Notes under the pieces: generated by a model
The model's input: only the letters and a program-made list of their open reading frames with translations
Told to the model about the DNA's origin: nothing
Database searches by the model: none
DNA from: an uncultured Acidimicrobiales bacterium
GTDB lineage: Bacteria > Actinomycetota > Acidimicrobiia > Acidimicrobiales > UBA10347
Length of the DNA stretch: 58,551 nucleotides
Direction of reading: 5' to 3'
Assembly (NCBI GenBank): GCA_937991435.1
Contig: CALKPY010000031.1
Coordinates: 1-58,551 of the forward strand
Shown here: positions 8,058 through 16,191 of the stretch, one piece after another
Numbering within the stretch: position 1 is the stretch's first letter
How the letters are laid out: each line of letters opens with the position of its first letter
Translations under genes and position numbers: made by a program

Positions 8058-10135
8058 TGGTCGAACCTCGTAATGCGAAGCGTGCCGTCGATTTGGGAAA
8101 CTGCTTGATGGTGCGATGCCAAAATGGTGGTGGTCTGCGACTCGACAATGACCGCAGGTCCAGAAACCACCATGGCGGGCTGCAAACGGTCTCGTGAGTA
8201 GATAGCGGTGTCGACGGCGACACCACTGACCGGCTCGTACACCTGCCGTCGACTGTCAGCGGTCGCGCTCGCTCCCGCGTCGAGCATTGCAGTTCGCTCG
8301 GGACGCTCAATGACCGAGGCCACTCGTACCGACCAGCTCACTGCTTCGATCGGCAGGTCGTCGATCGCACGGCCGAAGAACTCTTCGTACGCCTTGGAAA
8401 ACACTCGTGCCAACTCCTCGACAGCGAGTTCATCGAATCGAGATGCGCTGAGCCGTACCGGAATCTCCCACCCCTGCCCCTTGTATCGCATCGAGACCTG
8501 GCGCTCGGTGACGAGATCCTTCTCGGTTCCCATACGCACAAACTCGCGGGCCTCGTTCTCAAGATCAGCCAGCAAACGATTCACACCAGCGAGGTCAAAT
8601 GCATCGAGACGTGAATAGTGGCTTTGCACCGCTTCGTAGGCAAACGGGGCCCGCAGGAAGCCAATCGCTGACCCAACACCCGCACCAGGGGGAACGAGCA
8701 ATTCGTCGAGTCCGAGCTTGTCCATGAGTCGGGTGGCGTGCAACGGTGCTCCGCCGCCAAATGCGACCATCGTGAATCCGTTGAGGTCCTTGCCGTTTTC
8801 GACGGCATGCACCCGGGCCGCATTGGTCATATTTTCGTCGACGACTTCAGCAATTCCGATCGCAGCGGTTTCATCGGACATCTCGAGCTTGGACCCAATG
8901 CGCTCGCGGATTGCCTCGATGGCCCGACCTGGCGAAAGGGTTATATCGGTCGCACCGAATGTGGCTGGGTCAAGGCGACCGAGAGCAACGTTGGCATCGG
9001 TGACCGTGGGGTCAACTCCGCCCAGGTCATAGGCCGCCGGCCCGGGTTCAGATCCAGCGCTGTGGGGACCAATTCGGATCTGGCCGAGGCTGTCAACACT
9101 GGCGATTGAGCCTCCTCCCGCGCCGATCTCGATCATCTCGATGACCGGGATCGATATGGGCATGCCACTGCCTTTCTTGAATCGAGTCGTGCGGGCAACC
9201 TCGAAGCTCTTCGCTGTCTGCGGGGTGAAGTCCTCAATGATGGCAATCTTGGCTGTCGTGCCCCCCATGTCGTAGCTCAGTACGTTCTTGCGTCCGAATC
9301 GAGCGGCGAGTTCCGCAGCAAAGATCGCGCCACCAGCGGGACCCGACTCCACGAGCCGCACCGGAAATGCTGCGGCGGTTTCGACCGAGATCAATCCCCC
9401 ACCGGAGTGAATGAGATAGAGAGGACAGGTCGCGCCGCGCTGTTGCAACTCGGTTTCGAGTCGAAGCAGGTACGAGGCCATCAGCGGTTGCACGTATGCA
9501 TTGGCGCACACGGTGTTGAATCGTTCGAACTCGCGCATTTGAGGAGAGACCTCGGCGCTGATCGAAACGAGCACATCAGGTAGCTGGGCTTGAATCAAGT
9601 CGCGAAAGCGGTGCTCGTGGTCAGCGTTTCGGTAGCTGTGAAGGAAGCCGACCGCCACCGACTGATAGCCGCGGGCAGCGATTTCACCGATCACGGCAGC
9701 CGCTTGGCGTTCATCGAACGGTACGAGAACCTCGCCGCGAGCATTAAGCCGCTCTTCGACGACGAAGCGGTCCTGGCGCTCGATCAGCGGGGTTGGCAAC
9801 ACGATGTTCAGGTCGTACTGCTCGAAACGACCTTCGGTGCGGGTTTCGATCACATCGCGGAATCCGCTCGTTGTGACAAAGGCGGTTGCGGCTCCTCGCC
9901 GTTCAATCAGCGCATTGGTGGCGAGGGTCGTGCCGTGAATGATCTGTTCAACGCTGACGAGCGCGATGCCATTGCCGTCGAGGAGCTGTTCGATTCCTTC
10001 GAGAATTGCCCGTTCGGGTGCGTCGTGTGTGGTGAGTATTTTCTGTGACGCGAGAGTGCCATCAGCAAGTTCGAGCACGATGTCGGTAAAGGTGCCGCCT
10101 ACGTCAGCTCCGATTCTGATACCCGTCGCCGTCAC
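8054..10135 (-). CDS. hyuA: Hydantoinase A/oxoprolinase family ATPase subunit
   Basis: A 693-residue ASKHA-fold subunit. The first nucleotide loop is RIGADVGGTFTDIV at residues 6-19 and the second is SYDMGGTTAKIAII in the middle, followed by EIGAGGGSIA. This subunit phosphorylates or activates the cyclic amide so that HyuB can open the ring. The GTG start shares one base with the TAG of the SDR gene upstream. The HyuA/HyuB pair also occurs in acetone carboxylases, but the third (gamma) subunit of those is absent here, so a cyclic-amide hydrolase is favoured. Confidence 0.9.
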   Translation of the reverse strand: MTATGIRIGADVGGTFTDIVLELADGTLASQKILTTHDAPERAILEGIEQLLDGNGIALVSVEQIIHGTTLATNALIERRGAATAFVTTSGFRDVIETRTEGRFEQYDLNIVLPTPLIERQDRFVVEERLNARGEVLVPFDERQAAAVIGEIAARGYQSVAVGFLHSYRNADHEHRFRDLIQAQLPDVLVSISAEVSPQMREFERFNTVCANAYVQPLMASYLLRLETELQQRGATCPLYLIHSGGGLISVETAAAFPVRLVESGPAGGAIFAAELAARFGRKNVLSYDMGGTTAKIAIIEDFTPQTAKSFEVARTTRFKKGSGMPISIPVIEMIEIGAGGGSIASVDSLGQIRIGPHSAGSEPGPAAYDLGGVDPTVTDANVALGRLDPATFGATDITLSPGRAIEAIRERIGSKLEMSDETAAIGIAEVVDENMTNAARVHAVENGKDLNGFTMVAFGGGAPLHATRLMDKLGLDELLVPPGAGVGSAIGFLRAPFAYEAVQSHYSRLDAFDLAGVNRLLADLENEAREFVRMGTEKDLVTERQVSMRYKGQGWEIPVRLSASRFDELAVEELARVFSKAYEEFFGRAIDDLPIEAVSWSVRVASVIERPERTAMLDAGASATADSRRQVYEPVSGVAVDTAIYSRDRLQPAMVVSGPAVIVESQTTTILASHHQAVSQIDGTLRITRFDQ

Positions 10136-10938
10136 TACAGGTCCTCGACCTTCGGGAAGTCCGACGGCGGCATGATGTCAACCGTCGCGGACCGCTGCTG
10201 GGCGAGCATTCCCCCATCGACCTTGATGATGTCGCCAGTGATGTAGCTCGCATCGTCAGACGCAAGGAACAACGCGGCACCGGTCATGTCGGCGGGTTCG
10301 CCGATACGGCCGAGCGGAACGTTCTCGCCCCGAAGCTGGCGTTGGGCGATTTCGAGTCCGCTCGTGTCTATCGAGCCAGGCATCAGAGCATTGACGCGAA
10401 TGGCATACGGTCCAAGATCGAGCGCCATTGCTCTGGTCAACGCTTCGATTCCGCCCTTGGTGGCGTCGTACGCCGTAAACGCTCGGTGGGCCCGGGTCGC
10501 TCCTCCGGAGCTCATGTTGATGATCGATCCGCCGCCTTGCTTGGCCATGATGCGCGCAATCGGGTGCGAAACAACGAAGTGCCCGGTGAGGTTGACATCG
10601 ATGATCCGTCGCCACCACGCTTCGTCAGCCTCAAAGAAGTGCAACATTGGACTCACCAATCCTGCATTGTTGATCAGTACATCGATTCGGGAGTGCTGTG
10701 CCATAACAGTTTCGACCATCGCCGCAACAGCGCTGCTGTCAGAGACGTCGGCGACCGCCGCCATCGCGGAACCACCCGCATCGGCGATGCTGTCAACAAC
10801 TGCCTGCGCAGCGGCGTCATCAACGTCGTTTACGACAACGTGGCAGCCTGCCCCACCAAACCGTTCAGCCAGCGCTTGACCGATTCCGCCGGCTGCGCCA
10901 GTGATGACGACGACTTTGTCCTTGAGTGATTCATGCAT
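10135..10938 (-). CDS. Short-chain dehydrogenase/reductase
   Basis: A 267-residue classical SDR. The cofactor motif is VVITGAAGGIGQALAERF near residue 10, NNAG follows in the middle (VLINNAGLV), and the catalytic set is Ser in INMSSGG with YDATK. The end has the GGMLAQQ substrate-loop region. The first strand ends in Asp (VVVNDVDD), which suggests NAD over NADP. It is the second gene of the ArsR-led operon and probably oxidises an alcohol or reduces a ketone in the same pathway. Confidence 0.88.
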   Translation of the reverse strand: MHESLKDKVVVITGAAGGIGQALAERFGGAGCHVVVNDVDDAAAQAVVDSIADAGGSAMAAVADVSDSSAVAAMVETVMAQHSRIDVLINNAGLVSPMLHFFEADEAWWRRIIDVNLTGHFVVSHPIARIMAKQGGGSIINMSSGGATRAHRAFTAYDATKGGIEALTRAMALDLGPYAIRVNALMPGSIDTSGLEIAQRQLRGENVPLGRIGEPADMTGAALFLASDDASYITGDIIKVDGGMLAQQRSATVDIMPPSDFPKVEDL

Positions 10939-10964
10939 GGGCGTTCTCCAATTGAACGAGGAAA

Positions 10965-11300
10965 TCAGATTTTGCTGAGCGCCGCGATCACAGCGGCAAT
11001 TTGCGATTCATTTCGGCGGTAGTAGGTCCAGCCCTGTCGACGCGTCGCAACTACGAGTCCCGAATCGACCAGCACCTTCAGGTGCCTCGATCCTGCTGGT
11101 TGGCTTATGCCCAGCTTCTCGACGATGAACAGGTTGCAGGCACCATGGTCGACCGGGTCGCCATGTTCTTGCGGCGGGAAGTGCGCGGCAGGATCACGAA
11201 GCCAATCGAGGATCTGCAGTCGCCGTTCGCTCGCCAGCGCCTTGAGCGCGACTTCGAGCAATGCAATGACAGGCACAGCAGGCGCTTCGGTCGTAGACAT
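10965..11300 (-). CDS. ArsR-family repressor of the hyu operon
   Basis: A 111-residue winged-helix protein with ALASERRLQILDWL in its first helix, a recognition helix in LGISQPAGSRHLKVL, and a wing in ATRRQGWTYYRR. Between the first helices it has an insert with GDPVDHGACN, a single cysteine beside a histidine. It is the promoter-proximal gene of the operon, 26 bases before the SDR. A perfect palindrome overlaps its start codon, so autoregulation is likely. The effector may be a pathway metabolite rather than a metal, since metal-type paired cysteines are missing. Confidence 0.85.
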   Translation of the reverse strand: MSTTEAPAVPVIALLEVALKALASERRLQILDWLRDPAAHFPPQEHGDPVDHGACNLFIVEKLGISQPAGSRHLKVLVDSGLVVATRRQGWTYYRRNESQIAAVIAALSKI

Positions 11301-11324
11301 AGCGACATAACTAGCACGCTATGT
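11297..11324. promoter_or_regulatory. Palindromic operator over the ArsR start and promoter
   Basis: ACATAGCG and CGCTATGT are perfect 8-base arms 12 bases apart, and the left arm includes the ATG of the ArsR gene. On the minus strand a TTGCGA (11336-11331) and a poor -10-like TAGTTA (11313-11308) are 17 bases apart. The palindrome therefore covers the likely -10 and start, as expected for an autorepressed operon. The divergent methyltransferase gene starts 84 bases away. Confidence 0.55.
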
Positions 11325-11407
11325 AACAGTTCGCAAGCACGCGACCCGACCGCGTGGATCGCTTCGATCACATCGTGGTTCAGTAATCCGCCGGGCAAAC
11401 TAGTGGC

Positions 11408-12388
11408 GTGTTGAGCTTTGATGACCTACTCCAACAACGCGACGTTCTACTCGTCGACGGCGCAATGGGCACCGAGTTGTTCGCCCGCGGTCTAACCGCA
11501 GGTGATCCGCCCGAAATGTGGAACATCGACATGCCCGACGACATCACTGATATTCACAAGGGCTATATCAAAGCCGGTTCTGATGTCATCTTGACGAACT
11601 CATTTGGCGGCACCACATATCGAATGAAGCTCCACAAGCTCGAATCACGAGTAATCGAGCTCAATGCCGCGGCGGCCCAACGCGGTCGCGACGCGGCCGA
11701 CTCGAGCGATCGAGATGTAATCGTCGCAGGATCGATGGGGCCGACGGGCGAGCTTCTTGTTCCGATGGGCGAGATGACTTTTGACGACGCCGTCACCGCA
11801 TTCGCGCAGCAAGCCGAAGGACTCGCCCAAGGCGGTGCCGATGTGCTCTGGATCGAGACGATGTCGAGTCTCGACGAAGTAGCCGCCGCAGTCGAGGGAG
11901 CAAGGTCAGCGTGTGATCTTCCAATTGCTGCGACGATGAGCTACGACACCGCAGGCCGCACGATGATGGGCGTGACAGGCACCGACGCGGCCGAGGCTAT
12001 GGGTGCGCTCGGCCTTGCCGCATTTGGCGCCAACTGTGGCAATAATGTCGCCGAGACCGAGGCCGCGGTGACCGAATTGATCGCTGGCGCTGGCGAGACT
12101 CCAGTGATTACGAAGGCAAACGCGGGAGTACCTGAGTTCAAGGGCGGAGCACTCACCTACACCGGCACACCCGAGGTCATGGGTTCTCACGCGCTACGCA
12201 TGAAACAGGCAGGAGCCAAGATCATCGGCGGCTGCTGTGGCACTGCCACGCACCACGTTGCGTATATGCGTGCAGTGCTCGACGGTGAAATCACACCGCC
12301 CGATATCGCAGCGCCGGGCCCAAACCGCTCGACCGAAACCGACCAGCGCGACGCTCGTGACCGAACGCGACGTCGTCGCCGCCGCTAG
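11408..12388 (+). CDS. Homocysteine S-methyltransferase family protein (betaine-type)
   Basis: A 326-residue TIM-barrel methyltransferase. LLVDGAMGTELFARGL opens the barrel and TNSFGGTTYRM lines the homocysteine site. The zinc ligands are Cys210 (FGANCGNN) and Cys276-Cys277 (IIGGCCGT). The family moves a methyl group from betaine, S-methylmethionine or methylcobalamin to homocysteine. A betaine-type enzyme would yield dimethylglycine, which fits the neighbouring DAO oxidase, but no substrate can be read from the sequence. GTG start. The last 15 residues are an unusual arginine-rich tail (RTRRRRRR) outside the barrel. Confidence 0.85.
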   Translation: MLSFDDLLQQRDVLLVDGAMGTELFARGLTAGDPPEMWNIDMPDDITDIHKGYIKAGSDVILTNSFGGTTYRMKLHKLESRVIELNAAAAQRGRDAADSSDRDVIVAGSMGPTGELLVPMGEMTFDDAVTAFAQQAEGLAQGGADVLWIETMSSLDEVAAAVEGARSACDLPIAATMSYDTAGRTMMGVTGTDAAEAMGALGLAAFGANCGNNVAETEAAVTELIAGAGETPVITKANAGVPEFKGGALTYTGTPEVMGSHALRMKQAGAKIIGGCCGTATHHVAYMRAVLDGEITPPDIAAPGPNRSTETDQRDARDRTRRRRRR

Positions 12389-12417
12389 CCACGACAGGCG
12401 GCGATACCGTCGCGCCT

Positions 12418-13377
12418 ATGGATCCCCTTGAGCGTCTGCAACGCGCGATGAGCCAAGCTGGCGAAGTCGCACGAGACGCAGCCGAACGGCTCGGTGTCGA
12501 CAAACAGTTGGCTCCATTCCTGCCCGAATCGCAAAGCAAACCACGCCGACCACTCGCTGAGATTCGAGCGGAGCTCGACGGCCTGATCGGCCTCGCGGAA
12601 GTCAAACAGCAGGTTGATACCCACCTCGCATTTCTCGACGTGCAACGTCAGCGAAGCGAACAAGGTTTCGAAAAGGTAACCGTCACGCACCACCTCGTGT
12701 TCCGTGGCAACCCTGGCACCGGAAAGACAACAGTCGCACGCCTTCTGGCCGAGTTGTACGGCGCCATGGGCCTGCTCGAATCTGGGCACCTGGTCGAAGT
12801 CGACCGCGCTGGCTTGGTCGGTCAGTACGTAGGCCACACAGCAATGAAGACGAGCCGAGCGGTACGCAAAGCGCTGAACGGCGTGTTGTTCATCGACGAG
12901 GCCTATGCCTTGACGCCCGAAGGTCCCCGTATGGGTGACTTTGGATCAGAAGCGATCGAAACGCTTGTCAAACGCATGGAAGATCACCGCGACGAATTGG
13001 TGGTCATCGCAGCGGGGTATCCAACGTTGATGGACGGCTTCCTCGAGTCGAATCCTGGGCTGCGGTCGCGGTTCGCCCGCGAAATCCACTTTCCTGATTA
13101 CAGCTCCAGCGAACTCGTGCACATCACAGATCTTCTGGCATCAAAGCACGGGTACCGCATCGAACCACGATCCCATGCCCGTCTCGAAGCGCTGTTCTCC
13201 AAGGCAGCGCGCAGCGCCAGCTTCGGCAATGCACGTCATGCCCGGCGACTCTTTGAGCAGGCAATCGAGCAACAAGCTCTGCGGATCGCTCAAATCAGCG
13301 CCGCGTCATCGCCAGATGAGCTACGGCTTCTGACGCGCGACGACTTCACTGCAGCCGCCGCTGCTATGGGCGAATAG
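12418..13377 (+). CDS. CbxX/CfqX-type AAA ATPase
   Basis: A 319-residue single-AAA protein. Walker A is GNPGTGKT (97-104), Walker B is LFIDEA (157-162), sensor 1 is in VVIAAGYP, and arginine fingers are in NPGLRSRFAREI. The family includes red-type Rubisco activases and the AAA cores of EccA. No Rubisco or ESX genes are in the window, so a remodelling role on another client is likely. The N-terminal 45 residues are a separate helical part. The gene follows the methyltransferase by 29 bases. Confidence 0.85.
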   Translation: MDPLERLQRAMSQAGEVARDAAERLGVDKQLAPFLPESQSKPRRPLAEIRAELDGLIGLAEVKQQVDTHLAFLDVQRQRSEQGFEKVTVTHHLVFRGNPGTGKTTVARLLAELYGAMGLLESGHLVEVDRAGLVGQYVGHTAMKTSRAVRKALNGVLFIDEAYALTPEGPRMGDFGSEAIETLVKRMEDHRDELVVIAAGYPTLMDGFLESNPGLRSRFAREIHFPDYSSSELVHITDLLASKHGYRIEPRSHARLEALFSKAARSASFGNARHARRLFEQAIEQQALRIAQISAASSPDELRLLTRDDFTAAAAAMGE

Positions 13378-13392
13378 CAATCGCAGACAGCG

Positions 13393-14058
13393 CTACAACA
13401 CGCAACGCAAGGCCTCGGCGACAGCACTTGGTTGTTTGACATGCACCATGTGTCCGGCGTCGGGAACGACGGTGCGCCCTGCGACGTGTAGATACTTGTC
13501 GAACACGTCAGCCGAAGCAATGAAGCGCTTATCGCGCTCCCCTACAACCACAGCCGCAGGTAGTTCGATCTCGGACAAACGGTCCAGGACCATCGAGTCG
13601 ACGTGCATCGAGATCTCGTGCTGACCCGGCGGAAGTTCTCGATCCGCAGCGGTCGCACGTACAGAACTGTTCCACTGCTCCCGGCTCTCTGGATTGCGGA
13701 AGCCGGGTCCGGCTGCCACAAGCCCGAGTGCAGCCACCAGCTCTGGGTTCTCAATCGCCAGTGCGAGAGCCAGATATCCGCCGAGCGAGTGACCCACCAC
13801 CGTCACGGGTCCGCCATCACAACGCTCGGCGATTACCGAACGGAGATCATCAAGCACGAGGTCGCGGCCGTAGGTTCCTGGCCCGGTGCCGACGCTGTCG
13901 CCATGTCCGCGAAGATCAACTGCGATGCAGCGATGCGACTGCGACAGTTCGGCCACAACGCCGCCCCACACCGTGCTGTCATTCAGCCAGCCATGCACGA
14001 ACAGCACAGATTCTCCAGTGCCCGACTCTTGACTGTGGATTGTCGCTGGTTGGTTCAT
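13393..14058 (-). CDS. Alpha/beta hydrolase
   Basis: A 221-residue esterase-like protein. LFVHGWLNDSTVWGGV carries the oxyanion region, VDLRGHGDS follows, the nucleophile elbow is VVGHSLGGYLAL, and the catalytic histidine lies in PDAGHMVHVKQP. The acid is probably the Asp in VVGERDKRF. The open frame runs past the E1 alpha start, so I used the ATG at 14058. It is divergent from the dehydrogenase operon, 52 bases apart. The substrate is unknown. Confidence 0.85.
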   Translation of the reverse strand: MNQPATIHSQESGTGESVLFVHGWLNDSTVWGGVVAELSQSHRCIAVDLRGHGDSVGTGPGTYGRDLVLDDLRSVIAERCDGGPVTVVGHSLGGYLALALAIENPELVAALGLVAAGPGFRNPESREQWNSSVRATAADRELPPGQHEISMHVDSMVLDRLSEIELPAAVVVGERDKRFIASADVFDKYLHVAGRTVVPDAGHMVHVKQPSAVAEALRCVL

Positions 14059-14110
14059 CGCACTGAAGCTACTGGTCACGGGAGCGACCCGGCCACTAGA
14101 GTCCCTGCTA

Positions 14111-15115
14111 GTGGTTTCGACACTGTCAAACGAAGACCTGCTCGCTATGCACTGCGAGATGATCAAGGCTCGCACCGCCTCAGATCGCTTATGGAGCCTG
14201 CAACGCCAAGGTCGCATCGGCACGATCGCACCGATCGACGGCCAGGAAGCCACAACTGTCGGAGCCGCCCAGGCCCTCGACCCCCTCACTGATTGGGTAC
14301 TGCCGCAATACCGGGAGCCGCTTGCGCTCGGCCGATATGGACCTGAGGTGCTCAACAGGTTTGTTGCGTGGGCGATTGGCCATCCTGACGGTGGCCACAT
14401 CCCGGAACCGATTCGGGTGTTCCCTCCGCAAATTTCGCTGGCGACCCAAATACTTCACGCCGTCGGCCTTGCGTGGGCCATGAAGCTGCGCAACGAACGA
14501 GGCGTGGTGCTCGTGTTCTTCGGCGACGGCTCATCATCTGAGGGCGACTTTTACGAGGCAGGCAATCTGGCCGGCGTACTCAAGGTGCCGGTGATCTTTG
14601 TCTGCGCCAACAACCAATGGGCTATTTCGACGCCGACGACCAAACAGACCGCCGCCGCCAGTTTCGCGGCCAAGGCCGATGCATTCGGAATTCCAGGTGT
14701 CACCGTCGATGGCATGGACCCCGTTGCCATGCACGAGGTCGTTCAGGCCGCCCGCGACCGGGCGCTCGACGGCAGGGGCGCCACTCTCATCGAGGCGGTC
14801 AGCTATCGCCTTGGCGCACACACGACTGCCGATGATCCGACGCGCTACATACCCGCAGCCGAACTCGAAGAAGCTCGCCAGCGAGACCCCATTGTCATGT
14901 TCGGTAGACAGCTCGAGGACCGAGGGCTGTGGAACAGCGAGCTTGAACACGACGCCCACGCATCGGCCGAGCAGGCGATCGATGCCGCATGGGCGTTTGC
15001 GACGAACCTTCCGCTACGACAAAGCGACCTGTTCGACCATGTGTTCGCTCAGCCAACACAACGCCAGCGACTCGAGCGCGCCTCGCTCGAGGCGCATCTC
15101 GGAAGCACATCATGA
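14111..15115 (+). CDS. 2-oxoacid dehydrogenase E1 component, alpha subunit
   Basis: A 334-residue thiamine-diphosphate subunit. The ThDP-binding motif runs from GDGSSSEGDFYEAGNLAG to VCANNQWAIS, and the phosphorylation-loop region is YRLGAHTTADDPTRY. E1 decarboxylates a 2-oxoacid and passes the acyl group to E2 lipoate. Split alpha/beta E1 with this length fits branched-chain 2-oxoacid, acetoin or pyruvate complexes; the YRLGAHTTADDPTRY loop favours the branched-chain type. GTG start. First gene of a five-gene operon with ATGA/GTGA overlaps. Confidence 0.9.
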   Translation: MVSTLSNEDLLAMHCEMIKARTASDRLWSLQRQGRIGTIAPIDGQEATTVGAAQALDPLTDWVLPQYREPLALGRYGPEVLNRFVAWAIGHPDGGHIPEPIRVFPPQISLATQILHAVGLAWAMKLRNERGVVLVFFGDGSSSEGDFYEAGNLAGVLKVPVIFVCANNQWAISTPTTKQTAAASFAAKADAFGIPGVTVDGMDPVAMHEVVQAARDRALDGRGATLIEAVSYRLGAHTTADDPTRYIPAAELEEARQRDPIVMFGRQLEDRGLWNSELEHDAHASAEQAIDAAWAFATNLPLRQSDLFDHVFAQPTQRQRLERASLEAHLGSTS

Positions 15116-16191
15116 CCGACGCATTCAGCCGCGAGATACAGGCGCCGCTGGGCAACGCTACCGACCAGGCCGCTGCCCCTATAGCTCCGATCTCGGCGTC
15201 GCCTGTCACCGAAGACATGACCATAGTGGCGGCAATCAATGCCACCTTGGCCGCCGAGATGCAACGCGATGAACGCGTAATGGTGCTCGGCGAAGACGTG
15301 GCGATCAGCGGCGGTGTCTTCCGTGCCACCGACGGTTTGCTCGACAAGTTCGGCAGCGACCGCGTCGTCGATATGCCCCTTGCCGAAGCCGCGATTCTCG
15401 GGGCGTCGGTAGGCCTGGCCGCGGGCGGAATGATTCCCGTTCCTGAGATTCAGTTCCTCGGCTTCAGCTATCAAGCGATGCATCAGCTCGCCGGACAGAT
15501 TGCGCGCTTCCGGTATCGGTCCCAAGGGCGGCTACCAATGCCGATCACGATTCGGGCACCATTCGGCGGAGGGGTCCGAACCCCCGAGCTACATAGCGAC
15601 TCGCTCGAAGGACAACTCACGAACATTCCCGGGCTCAAGATCGTTGCACCCGCGAGCGCGGCCGATGCCAAAGGGCTTCTGTCCGAGGCGATCCGCGACC
15701 CAGATCCGGTCGTGTTCCTCGAGCCGTTACGCGGCTATCGCGGAGTCAAGGGGCCGGTGCCAGATGGCGACTACCGTGTTCCGTTCGGTTCGGCGCGTTG
15801 GGTCATGTCTGGCAGTGATGTCACGATAATTGCGTGGAGCTATCAGGTCGAAGTTGCACGACGCGCCGCCCGGTCGCTCGCCAAGCAAGACATTTCGGTG
15901 GGGGTACTCGACCTGCGAAGTCTTGTGCCGCTCGATATTGACGCTGTCGTCGAGGCTGTCGAGCTGACCGGACGTGTACTCATCGCAGAAGAGGCTGCCC
16001 CCACCGCAGCATTCGGAGCAGAACTAATCGCCACCATTACCGAGCATGCGTTCTACTCACTTGAGGCTCCGCCGGCCCGAGTGTCCGGCTTCTCCACGCC
16101 GTATCCGGTCGGCATGCTCGAAGACAGCTATGTTCCCGACCAGAAGCGAATCGAAGCTGGCGTGCTTCGACTGCTTGAGCTCGAACCGTGA
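15112..16191 (+). CDS. 2-oxoacid dehydrogenase E1 component, beta subunit
   Basis: A 359-residue transketolase-like beta subunit: MTIVAAINATLAAEMQRDERVMVLGEDV, the DMPLAEAAILGASVGLA block, and FRYRSQGRLPMPITIRAPFGGGVRTPELHSDSLEG, with the active-site histidine in PELHSDSLE. The ATG overlaps the E1 alpha stop as ATGA; the longer frame upstream is read-through inside E1 alpha. About 37 residues precede the conserved core and look disordered, which is longer than usual for this subunit. Confidence 0.9.
   Translation: MTDAFSREIQAPLGNATDQAAAPIAPISASPVTEDMTIVAAINATLAAEMQRDERVMVLGEDVAISGGVFRATDGLLDKFGSDRVVDMPLAEAAILGASVGLAAGGMIPVPEIQFLGFSYQAMHQLAGQIARFRYRSQGRLPMPITIRAPFGGGVRTPELHSDSLEGQLTNIPGLKIVAPASAADAKGLLSEAIRDPDPVVFLEPLRGYRGVKGPVPDGDYRVPFGSARWVMSGSDVTIIAWSYQVEVARRAARSLAKQDISVGVLDLRSLVPLDIDAVVEAVELTGRVLIAEEAAPTAAFGAELIATITEHAFYSLEAPPARVSGFSTPYPVGMLEDSYVPDQKRIEAGVLRLLELEP

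Noticed and set aside
7512..8108. 198-residue plus-strand ORF
   Set aside because: Antisense to hyuB and hyuA ends, without any domain; codon bias of the complementary strand explains it.
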